NCBI GenBank assembly: GCA_024638395.1
Contig: JAHEKK010000259.1
Coordinates: 1 to 5,521 of the forward strand
Source: Gemmatimonadota bacterium
GTDB taxonomy: Bacteria > Gemmatimonadota > Gemmatimonadetes > Longimicrobiales > Gaopeijiaceae
Direction of reading: 5' to 3'
Length of the DNA stretch: 5,521 bases
Part shown: positions 1 through 5,521 of the stretch, piece by piece
How positions within the stretch are numbered: position 1 is the stretch's first letter
Layout of the letters: each line of letters opens with the position of its first letter
Notes under the pieces: model-generated
What the model was told of the DNA's origin: nothing
Database searches by the model: none
The model's input: only the letters and a program-made list of their open reading frames with translations
Translations under genes and position numbers: made by a program

Positions 1-1151
1 ACGATCCGGGAGGCGACGATACCGATCACCCCGGGATGCCAGCCCTCCCCCGCCAGCACCAGCCCCCGGTCACGTTCCGGCGAATAACTCAACGCGAGCT
101 GCTCGAGGGCCTCGTCCAGGGTCCTGTGGTCCAGGTCACGCCGCTCCCGGTTCAGCCTATCGAGCCCGGAAGCCAGATCCTCCGCCTCGGTGTCATTCTC
201 CGTCATGAGAAGGCGGAGGGCGTCCTCGGTCTCGCCGACGCGGCCGGCGGCATTGATGCGAGGGGCCAGGCCATAGGCTACGGACGTGCCGTCCAGGGGG
301 AACCTCAAGCCGGCCCGGGCCATCAGGGCCCGGAGGCCCGGCCGTTCGGTCTGGCCCAGTGCCTTGAGGCCGTACCGCACGAGAATGCGGTTCTCGCCCT
401 CCAGAGGAACCTGATCGGCCACGGTGGCGAGGGCCACAAGGTCGAGATGCGCCCAGAGCCCGTCCTCGGGGAGACCTGCCTGACGACTCAGGAGTTGGCA
501 GATCTTGAACGCAACCCCCGTCCCCGACAATCCCTTGTTGGGGTAGACGCAGTCGGAGCGGTTGGGATTCACGACCGCATAGGCCGGAGGCAGGGTTGCC
601 GACGGCCGGTGATGGTCGGTGACAATCACGTCTACGCCGGCCCCGGTGGCCGCCACGACCCAGTCATGGGCTCTGATTCCGCAGTCCACGGTGACCAACA
701 CCCGGGCCCCAACCTCGGCAGCCCGCCGCACACCCGACGCCCCCAGATCGTACCCGTCGCGTAGCCGGTGGGGTACGAAGGTCTCTGCCCGGCCACCGAG
801 CTTTCGGATCCAGCCTGCCAACAGCGCGGTTCCCGAAATACCGTCCACGTCGTAGTCCCCGTGGATCAGCACCGTCTCCCCGCGATCGATGGCGTCTGCG
901 ATCCGTGTGCAGGCGCGCACGCCATCCGTCAGCTGGGTCGGATCGTGGAGACCTTCGATGAGGGGGCGAAGGAACGACTTCGTGCGCTCCGGATCACCAA
1001 ACCCCCGGACGGCAAGGAGGGCACAGAGAGGTTCCGGGAGCGAAAGGGCCGCGCTCAGGGCTGCGACGACCGCCGGCTCCGGCGGGGCTCGCAGGACCCA
1101 GTCTGGGCGAAGGGGGGGAAGAAGGCCGCCGGGCGTATCGGGGTTGGCGAT
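1..1151 (-). CDS. recJ: Single-stranded-DNA-specific 5'-3' exonuclease RecJ (DHH family), 3'-truncated by the window edge
   Basis: RecJ degrades single-stranded DNA 5'-3' using two metal ions, in RecF-pathway recombination, mismatch repair and base-excision repair. About 383 codons are seen before the frame runs off the left edge; the family is usually near 550-580 residues. Numbering from the ATC at 1149-1151, the visible order is: an N-terminal segment starting DWVLRAPPEP (17-26); RGFGDPE...FLRPLIEGLHDP (49-71); motif I GDYDVDG (98-104, at 837-860); VTVDCGI with D156; motif III VTDHH (178-181); NPNRSDC...GLSGTGVAFK (195-216); DLVALATVADQVPL (237-250); APRINAAGR (296-304); and HPGVIGIVASRI (372-383) of the DHHA1 side. 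All metal-binding motifs in view are intact. The start is uncertain: the conserved N-terminus lies upstream of any ATG/GTG/TTG, so a rare ATC start is proposed, coupled to the zinc-ribbon gene. The first standard start codon (GTG, 918-920) would remove about 77 residues that match the family. Gene identity is secure; the 5' end is not. Confidence 0.95.
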   Translation of the reverse strand, partial: MANPDTPGGLLPPLRPDWVLRAPPEPAVVAALSAALSLPEPLCALLAVRGFGDPERTKSFLRPLIEGLHDPTQLTDGVRACTRIADAIDRGETVLIHGDYDVDGISGTALLAGWIRKLGGRAETFVPHRLRDGYDLGASGVRRAAEVGARVLVTVDCGIRAHDWVVAATGAGVDVIVTDHHRPSATLPPAYAVVNPNRSDCVYPNKGLSGTGVAFKICQLLSRQAGLPEDGLWAHLDLVALATVADQVPLEGENRILVRYGLKALGQTERPGLRALMARAGLRFPLDGTSVAYGLAPRINAAGRVGETEDALRLLMTENDTEAEDLASGLDRLNRERRDLDHRTLDEALEQLALSYSPERDRGLVLAGEGWHPGVIGIVASRI

Positions 1152-1162
1152 TACTCCTCCTC
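1149..1162 (-). promoter_or_regulatory. Strong Shine-Dalgarno and putative non-standard ATC start of recJ
   Basis: The minus strand reads GAGGAGGAGTAATC. AGGAGG (1156-1161) is a near-perfect Shine-Dalgarno, TAA (1151-1153) is the stop of the zinc-ribbon gene, and ATC (1149-1151) is in frame with recJ and overlaps that stop by one base. The arrangement copies the common TAATG coupled junction with C in place of G. Spacing from AGGAGG to ATC is 4 bases, slightly short. No ATG, GTG or TTG exists in this frame between the upstream stop (1227-1229) and 920. ATC is my best candidate for the start; a sequence error for ATG is the main alternative. Confidence 0.55.
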
Positions 1163-1951
1163 GCCGGCTTCGGGGGCGACCTCCCCGGCAGCCTGGGCGG
1201 CGTCGTCCTTGTCCGCCGGCATATCCTCAGCGGCCACGGGAGCCGTAACGATGACGCCGCACGATTCACAGAGCACGAGGCGCGCGACCGCCCGGATCTC
1301 GTGCTGCACCTGGAGGGGGATGACCGAGTAGCAGGAGCCGCACGCTCCGTCCTCCGTCATGGGGGCGACGGCAACCCGGCGCCCGCCCCTGATCAGATTG
1401 TCGTATACCCGGCGATAGCGCTCGTCGATATCGGTGGCGAAGCTCTCCCGTTCCCCCTGGAAAGCGCTGAGCTCGGCCTCTGCAGCCTCGCGGTCGGCAT
1501 TGAGCTCTCGCTTCCGTGGCTCCACCGCGGCCTTCTCCGCCTCCATGGAGCGGCCTTGCTCTTCCAGGCGGTCTTCGAATCGTCCGATCTGATCCAGAAG
1601 GCTCACGGCCTCCTGCTCTTCCGATTCAAGTGCGCGGCGCACGAGCCCCAACTCGGCCTGAACGGCAGCTTCCTCCCTCACGTTCCGGACCTGATTGAGG
1701 CGATCCTCCAGGCGCTGCACCCTGGCGCGCTTCTCGTCGACGGCAAGCTCGAGCCGCCGCTCATCGAGCTTCATCTCCTGAAGCCGGCTTGCCGTCGTGT
1801 TGTACTCCTGCTCCAGGCGAAGGGCGGGCTCGTCCACCTCCTCCAACTGAGGCTCGAAAGCACGGATCCTGTCCCGTGTCTCCAGGATTTTCTGATCGAT
1901 GGTCTGGAGTTTCAGCAACTGGATGGAAATTGGATCGGTTTCGACCTTCAC
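1151..1951 (-). CDS. Coiled-coil protein with C-terminal C4 zinc ribbon (DUF164 / CdsZ / FlgZ family)
   Basis: This is a 266-residue soluble protein with no signal peptide or membrane segment. Residues about 8-185 form a long charged heptad-rich helical hairpin (typical opening: PISIQLLKLQTIDQKI). The QVRNVREEAAVQAEL stretch near 87-101 corresponds to the conserved turn of the family. After it lies the zinc ribbon with C204-GS-C207 and C228-ES-C231, all four ligands present with 20 residues between the pairs. An acidic, Ala-rich tail (about 238-266) ends in EEE. Characterised relatives include Helicobacter HP0958/FlgZ (RNA and sigma-54 binding, flagella) and chlamydial CdsZ (type III secretion); most members have no known role, and no flagellar or secretion gene is nearby here. 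The start is GTG at 1949-1951, chosen because it lies 5 bases after the dnaG stop and begins the coiled coil. Placement between dnaG and recJ suggests a nucleic-acid-linked role, but that is inference. The three Glu codons before the stop double as the recJ Shine-Dalgarno. Confidence 0.93.
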   Translation of the reverse strand: MKVETDPISIQLLKLQTIDQKILETRDRIRAFEPQLEEVDEPALRLEQEYNTTASRLQEMKLDERRLELAVDEKRARVQRLEDRLNQVRNVREEAAVQAELGLVRRALESEEQEAVSLLDQIGRFEDRLEEQGRSMEAEKAAVEPRKRELNADREAAEAELSAFQGERESFATDIDERYRRVYDNLIRGGRRVAVAPMTEDGACGSCYSVIPLQVQHEIRAVARLVLCESCGVIVTAPVAAEDMPADKDDAAQAAGEVAPEAGEEE

Positions 1952-1954
1952 GAT

Positions 1955-1968
1955 TCCTATGCCCCTTT
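1955..1968 (-). promoter_or_regulatory. Probable ribosome binding site for the zinc-ribbon gene
   Basis: The last codons and stop of dnaG supply two purine-rich blocks: AAAGGGG at 1962-1968 (10 bases before the start) and AGGA at 1955-1958 (3 bases before it). Neither has ideal spacing, but together with the 5-base gap after the dnaG stop they support the GTG at 1949-1951 as a coupled start. Confidence 0.5.
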
Positions 1969-3747
1969 GGCTTGCCTGATTGCGTTACGAGCCGACTTTC
2001 GCCAGTCGGTCCCGAGCTGTTGCTTCTCGGCCGTCAGCCGCTGCTTCTCTTTGACGAAGTGTTCCTTCTCGATCTCGCTGCCGGCCCCGTGGATCTGGGC
2101 GTCGATAGCGTCGAGCCGACCGTCGTACCCGGCCTGGAGAACCCGAGCGATCATTTCTTCGATGGCGGATCTGGAGGGGACCGGCTCCCCGTCCGACATC
2201 AACTCCTCGAATCGGCGAACGGCCGATGGGTCCAATCGGCCCGACGGATCCTCCAGATCGGGATCCATCACGAGCGCCTCGAAGATGGCACGGGAGATGT
2301 GATCGTCAAAGTCCGCAGGGCCCAGGCGCTCCGCAACCGGCTCGACGTATGCCCTGTGCTTCACGATGCCCTTGACCAGGTCCCGCTCCGCCCCGCGACG
2401 GGGGATCGTGGGGACGGGGGCTCGGCGCGCCTGGGGTACTGGTCGGCGCACGGGGACCCTCGATTGCCGGATCTCGTTCTCGAGGGTCGACCGGCTCACC
2501 CGGGTCCGCTCTTCGACCTTGGCGAGATACAGATCCCGGAGGGCGGGATCTTGGACGGCTCGCAGGGTCGGGAGCAGCCGGTCCAGCGCTTGCCGGGTCT
2601 TCTCGATGGACGAGAAATAGTCCCGCTCTTCCAACATCTGGATCTTCCGGTCGAGCACGTCCAACGCCGACTTGAGATACTGCTCCACCGCTGCGGCTCC
2701 CCCCTTCTGGGCGATGGAGTCCGGGTCTTCCCCGTCAGGGAACGTCACCACCGAAGGGTGCAGTCCCTTGGCCAACAGCAGGTCGGCGGCCCGAAACGTG
2801 GCTCGCAGCCCGGCGGAATCGCTGTCGAACAGGAGCAGAACCTTCTTGGTGTACCTCAGCAGCGTCACCGCGTGCTGTTCGGTCAGGGCCGTCCCCAGGG
2901 GCGCTACGGCCGCCTGGATCCCGACAGATCCGAGGGAAACGACGTCCATGTATCCCTCGACCACGAGGGCGTGCTCCTCCCTGCGGATGTGGTTCTTCGC
3001 CCAGTTGAGGCCGTACAGGATCTCGCTTTTGTGGAAGACGGGGCTCTCGGGCGAGTTGAGGTATTTCGGCGCCCCCTTCCGGCTCGTGCCGAGCAATCGT
3101 CCCCCAAAGGCCACCACCTTCCCGCCCACGGTCTCGATAGGGAATACGATGCGGCCTCGTAGCGCGTCGTAGGGTTGATCCCGTTTCTCGCTCTTCTTGA
3201 GCAGTCCTACCTCGAACAGGATGCGCTCGTCGAGGTCGTGGAGGAGGGCCCGATCCCGGAATGCGCGCCATTCGTCAGGAGCATAGCCCAGGCCGTACCG
3301 CTCCGCAGTCTCGCGGGAGATACCCCGCCCAGTCAGGTAGGCTCGCGCCTCCGCCCCCCTTTCTTCGTCCCAGAGGCACTCGCCGTAGAACGCCTTCGCG
3401 AACGCGAGGGCCTCGTGGTAGGGCCGGAGCGGGTCCTCGGACGCGCCACCTCGCTGCACGTCCCGCACGTCGACGCCACAGCGTGAACCGACGAACTTGA
3501 CCGCGTCGGTAAAGCTCATGCCCTGGTGCTTCATGAGGAAGGAAAAGACGTCGCCCGACTCTCCCGACGAGAAGTCGTGGTAGAAGCCCTTGGCCGGCAC
3601 CACGTAGAACGACGGCGTGCGTTCGTCCTTGAAGGGGCTGAGTCCCTTGAAGTCCTTTCCGGCTTTTTTGAGTTGTACGAACTCGCCGATGATGTCGACG
3701 ATGTCGGCCCGCGCCCGGACCTCCTCGACCACGTCGTCGGGGATCAT
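1957..3747 (-). CDS. dnaG: DNA primase DnaG with a degenerate, metal-ligand-free N-terminal zinc-finger domain
   Basis: DnaG makes the short RNA primers for DNA replication at the fork, recruited by the DnaB helicase. At 596 residues it is of normal family length (E. coli 581). The start ATG gives the usual N-terminus (MIPDDVVEEVRARADIVDIIGEFV). Residues 30-75 are the CHC2 zinc-binding fold (KGLSPFKDERTPSF...FYHDFSSGESGDVFSFLM), but the four ligand positions carry S37, K40, D58 and S61 instead of Cys, His, Cys, Cys. Next is the RNA polymerase core with the basic motif RGRIVFPIE (197-205), VAFGGRLL and KYLNSPESPVFHK. The TOPRIM catalytic site follows: EGYMDV with E264 (2956-2958), and LLLFDSDSAG with D308 and D310. 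An Arg/Pro linker (about 425-452) leads to a helical C-terminal region (about 455-596) in the place of the helicase-binding domain; that region is weakly conserved and assigned by position. The polymerase site looks fully functional. Loss of the zinc ligands should affect template-sequence recognition or rely on a metal-free fold. Confidence 0.97.
   Translation of the reverse strand: MIPDDVVEEVRARADIVDIIGEFVQLKKAGKDFKGLSPFKDERTPSFYVVPAKGFYHDFSSGESGDVFSFLMKHQGMSFTDAVKFVGSRCGVDVRDVQRGGASEDPLRPYHEALAFAKAFYGECLWDEERGAEARAYLTGRGISRETAERYGLGYAPDEWRAFRDRALLHDLDERILFEVGLLKKSEKRDQPYDALRGRIVFPIETVGGKVVAFGGRLLGTSRKGAPKYLNSPESPVFHKSEILYGLNWAKNHIRREEHALVVEGYMDVVSLGSVGIQAAVAPLGTALTEQHAVTLLRYTKKVLLLFDSDSAGLRATFRAADLLLAKGLHPSVVTFPDGEDPDSIAQKGGAAAVEQYLKSALDVLDRKIQMLEERDYFSSIEKTRQALDRLLPTLRAVQDPALRDLYLAKVEERTRVSRSTLENEIRQSRVPVRRPVPQARRAPVPTIPRRGAERDLVKGIVKHRAYVEPVAERLGPADFDDHISRAIFEALVMDPDLEDPSGRLDPSAVRRFEELMSDGEPVPSRSAIEEMIARVLQAGYDGRLDAIDAQIHGAGSEIEKEHFVKEKQRLTAEKQQLGTDWRKSARNAIRQAKGA
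3565..3639 (-). other. Degenerate CHC2 zinc site of DnaG (S37, K40, D58, S61)
   Basis: These codons span the segment that in typical primases reads CPFH...YxCFGC. Here the codons are AGC (S37, 3637-3639), AAG (K40), GAC (D58, 3574-3576) and TCG (S61, 3565-3567). The surrounding fold residues (GL.PF, ERTPSF, GFYH.F, GDVFSFLM) are kept. K40 and D58 differ from His and Cys codons by more than one base, and the reading frame is unbroken. This is an established change and not a sequencing slip. From memory, similar metal-free primases (SPF...DFSSG) occur in Bacteroidota-type lineages. Confidence 0.9.
3744..3747 (-). promoter_or_regulatory. ATGA stop/start overlap coupling mutS2 to dnaG
   Basis: The TGA stop of mutS2 and the ATG of dnaG share bases, reading ATGA on the minus strand. 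The 30 bases before this ATG are GTG-rich mutS2 coding sequence with no purine-rich Shine-Dalgarno block. Primase translation therefore probably depends on ribosomes that finish mutS2 and restart (termination-reinitiation). The overlap is seen directly; the coupling is inferred. Confidence 0.75.
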
Positions 3748-5521
3748 CGGAATCGCACCACGGTGACGCCGTGACCGCCCTCACCGGGGCCGCCGGGTCG
3801 GTGGCCCGATACACGTGGGTCGTCTTCCAGGACCTGGGTCACTCGCGCTTTGAGGGCGCCGGTACCCTTCCCGTGGATGATCTTCAGTTCGCGAAGATCC
3901 ACGAGCACCGCTTCGTCGAGGGCTCGTAGCAGAGCCCCCTGGGCCTCGTCCACCCGCTGGCCCCGGAGGTCCAGTTCGGTGGCAGCGTCGGCCTGGACAC
4001 TCCACCGGCTCGATCCCCTCCGTGGTTGGGCCGGGGTCTGATCCTCCAGTGGCTCCAGGTCGACGGCGGGGAGCTGCATCCTGAGTCCGCCCACCTCCAA
4101 ACCGACCCGGTCCCCCTCGACGTCCATGACCACGCCCGTCGAGCCCGACTCACGCAGGCGCACACGGAGCCCGGGGGCAAGTTGGGGAGTTTTCCCCCCG
4201 CTTCTCCCGGAGGACCGCCTTGGTGGGCTCTCCAATCGTCGCACGGCTCCTTCCACCGCTCGCCTCGCCTCACGGGCGGCGTCATCGAGGGCCGCCCCCG
4301 ATGCGACCTCCTTCTCCAGCCGCTCGATCGCATCCTCCACGGTCTTGCGAGCGTCGAGCAACATGCGTCGGGCTTTGGCCTCCATCCGGGCATCGTGCTT
4401 CTTCTCTGCCTCATCCAGCGTAGCCGCCCGCCCCTCGACTTCGGCGGTCAGCTGCATCACGCGCGCTCGCTCGTTCCCCAGCTCCTCCGCCAGGCGGGCG
4501 ACCTCTTCCTCCTTGGATTCCAGGCTCTGGAGGACGTCGTCCAGCCTTGCCTCGGTCTCGTCCCGGTAGGCCTCGGCCCGGTCCATCACGTCGCCGGGGA
4601 ATCCGAGCCCCCGGGCGATGGCCAGTCCATAGCTCCTGCCGGGGCGCCCTTTGGTGAACCGGTAGCTGGGAGCCAGCTGGTCGGCATCGAATTGCAGCGA
4701 CGCGTTGACCAAGGCCGATCCGGTTCCCGCCAGGCGGCGCAACCCTCCGAGGTGGGACGTGACGACGCCGACGCACCCGGAGTCCTCGAGGGTCTCGAGT
4801 ACGGCGCGAGACAGGGCCTCTCCCTCTTTGGGATCGGTGCCCGTACCGAGTTCGTCGATCAGGACCAGGACACCCGGCCCGGCTCCGTCCAGGATTTCCC
4901 TGAGATTCCTCAGATGGGCGGAGAACGTCGACAGGCTCTGGGCGAGGGACTGCTCGTCCCCCACGTCGGCGTAGAAGCGCCGAAAGACGGGCAGCCGGCT
5001 GCCGGGGCCCACGGGCGGAATCACACCTGATTGGGCCAATGCCGACAGCAGCCCCACGGCCTTCAGGAAGACCGTCTTGCCACCGGTGTTCGGGCCGGAA
5101 ACGAGTACGACACGCTCTCCCTCGTACAAGGCCAGGTCGAAAGCCACTACCTCAGCCCCGGCGGCGACGAGAAGGGGATGCCGCCCCCGACGGATGTCCA
5201 GCACCGCGCCGTCGTCCCCGAGCTCACCCGGGGGCATGACCTCCGGCCGGGCTCCATCCCATGCCTGAGCCGCCAACGCCCTGGCTCGACGGGAATCCAG
5301 CTCCCCGAGGGCCTCGACGGATTCACGGAGGGCGAGCCCCAGGGGCCGGCAAGCGTCGGAAAGCTCACGAAGCACTCGTTGCGTCTCCCTGACTTCCTCC
5401 CGCTCCAGACTGCGGATCTCGTTCATCAGCTCGATCGCCGAGGGCGGCTCCACGAAAAGCGTGGCCCCGGAGGACGATTCATCGTGGATGTACCCACCCA
5501 CCCGCCCCTTCCCCTCTCGAC
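3744..5521 (-). CDS. mutS2: Endonuclease MutS2 (MutS-family ATPase with C-terminal Smr domain), 5'-truncated by the window edge
   Basis: MutS2 is a MutS-like ATPase without the mismatch-recognition domain. In different bacteria it suppresses homologous recombination or rescues collided ribosomes. The reading frame is open to the right edge, so about 591 residues are seen and, against a usual length near 780, roughly 190 N-terminal residues are missing. Visible in order: the HDESSSGATLFVEP clamp/lever motif, Walker A GPNTGGKT (5073-5096), DVGDEQSLAQSLSTFSAHLRNL, Walker B LVLIDELGTGTDP with the D-E pair at 4851-4856, and TSHLGGLRRLA. Then come a charged coiled coil (about 4250-4600), a Pro/Arg/Ser-rich basic linker, a KOW/SH3-like segment, and an Smr domain with LDLRG, HGKGTG (3858-3875) and the closing RPGGPGEGG signature. 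All catalytic motifs look intact. The GTG at 5499-5501 is internal, because the upstream codons (REGKGR) continue the conserved motif. The stop overlaps the dnaG start. Identification is secure; whether it acts on DNA or on ribosomes here cannot be told from sequence. Confidence 0.97.
   Translation of the reverse strand, partial: REGKGRVGGYIHDESSSGATLFVEPPSAIELMNEIRSLEREEVRETQRVLRELSDACRPLGLALRESVEALGELDSRRARALAAQAWDGARPEVMPPGELGDDGAVLDIRRGRHPLLVAAGAEVVAFDLALYEGERVVLVSGPNTGGKTVFLKAVGLLSALAQSGVIPPVGPGSRLPVFRRFYADVGDEQSLAQSLSTFSAHLRNLREILDGAGPGVLVLIDELGTGTDPKEGEALSRAVLETLEDSGCVGVVTSHLGGLRRLAGTGSALVNASLQFDADQLAPSYRFTKGRPGRSYGLAIARGLGFPGDVMDRAEAYRDETEARLDDVLQSLESKEEEVARLAEELGNERARVMQLTAEVEGRAATLDEAEKKHDARMEAKARRMLLDARKTVEDAIERLEKEVASGAALDDAAREARRAVEGAVRRLESPPRRSSGRSGGKTPQLAPGLRVRLRESGSTGVVMDVEGDRVGLEVGGLRMQLPAVDLEPLEDQTPAQPRRGSSRWSVQADAATELDLRGQRVDEAQGALLRALDEAVLVDLRELKIIHGKGTGALKARVTQVLEDDPRVSGHRPGGPGEGGHGVTVVRFR

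Noticed and set aside
918..920. GTG as the recJ start
   Set aside because: It would keep the DHH motifs, but about 77 upstream codons encode family-like sequence (W..R..P, RGF.DPE, FL.P, LHDP), so the real start should be further upstream.
1149..1270. Ribosomal frameshift fusing the zinc-ribbon protein to RecJ as an explanation for the missing start
   Set aside because: I see no convincing slippery site before the TAA. The recJ frame is open upstream only to the stop at 1227-1229, and a strong Shine-Dalgarno at the junction fits reinitiation better.
36..1331. Two consecutive plus-strand open frames (36-764 and 768-1331) that look like a gene pair
   Set aside because: The minus strand here encodes RecJ with all its DHH-family motifs; the plus-strand frames are antisense shadows.
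1301..2302. Plus-strand open frame of 333 codons antisense to the zinc-ribbon gene and dnaG end
   Set aside because: The minus-strand frames carry clear family motifs; the plus-strand translation has none and overlaps other spurious frames.
1789..3162. Long open frame of 457 codons on the plus strand, antisense to dnaG
   Set aside because: It is a shadow of high-GC codon bias in dnaG. It has low-complexity Arg/Gly/Pro/Leu composition, no recognisable domain, and runs across the dnaG/zinc-ribbon boundary.
4026..5030. Plus-strand open frame of 334 codons antisense to mutS2
   Set aside because: Complementary to the conserved MutS2 ATPase and coiled-coil coding sequence; no domain signature.
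5499..5501. GTG as a possible mutS2 start
   Set aside because: It falls inside the conserved stretch before HDESSSG, and the frame continues upstream to the window edge; MutS2 should have about 190 more residues there.
1..5521. Search by eye for promoters, terminators, tRNA/rRNA, CRISPR repeats, insertion sequences and attachment sites
   Set aside because: There is no non-coding gap longer than 5 bases, and I saw no repeat array, transposase motif or convincing terminator hairpin with a T-run.

Overview
The window is a tightly packed, entirely minus-strand, high-GC bacterial segment. It holds four consecutive genes of DNA metabolism with essentially no intergenic DNA. In transcription order (right to left) they are mutS2 (its N-terminal end lies beyond base 5521), dnaG (complete), a coiled-coil/C4 zinc-ribbon protein of the DUF164/CdsZ/FlgZ type (complete), and recJ (its C-terminal end lies beyond base 1). 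The first two genes overlap by ATGA, the next pair is 5 bases apart, and the last junction is a TAATC stop/start-like overlap. This layout implies one operon with translational coupling. I see no room for a promoter or terminator inside the window, and both presumably lie outside it.

Region by region: 5521-3744 encodes MutS2 from just before the conserved clamp/ATPase region through Walker A, Walker B, a coiled coil, a small KOW/SH3-like segment and the C-terminal Smr nuclease domain. 3747-1957 encodes a full-length replicative primase whose N-terminal zinc-finger fold is recognisable but has lost all four metal ligands. 1951-1151 encodes a long coiled coil ending in a CxxC-x20-CxxC zinc ribbon. 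1151-1 encodes the DHH and start of the DHHA1 part of the single-strand exonuclease RecJ.

The organism is a high-GC bacterium. By memory of family patterns, the metal-free 'SPFK...DFSSG' version of the primase N-terminus and this gene order fit the Gemmatimonadota or a relative in the Bacteroidota/Gemmatimonadota lineage. This is an inference of moderate to low confidence.

The genes make sense together: priming of replication (DnaG), processing of single-stranded DNA during repair (RecJ), and suppression of recombination and/or rescue of stalled ribosomes (MutS2), with a zinc-ribbon protein of unclear role. No mobile element, CRISPR array, RNA gene or clearly novel system is visible. The two points most worth a second look are that recJ has no ATG, GTG or TTG start codon upstream of its conserved domain (the best candidate is ATC overlapping the preceding stop), and that the primase zinc site is fully degenerate while the next gene encodes an intact zinc ribbon.
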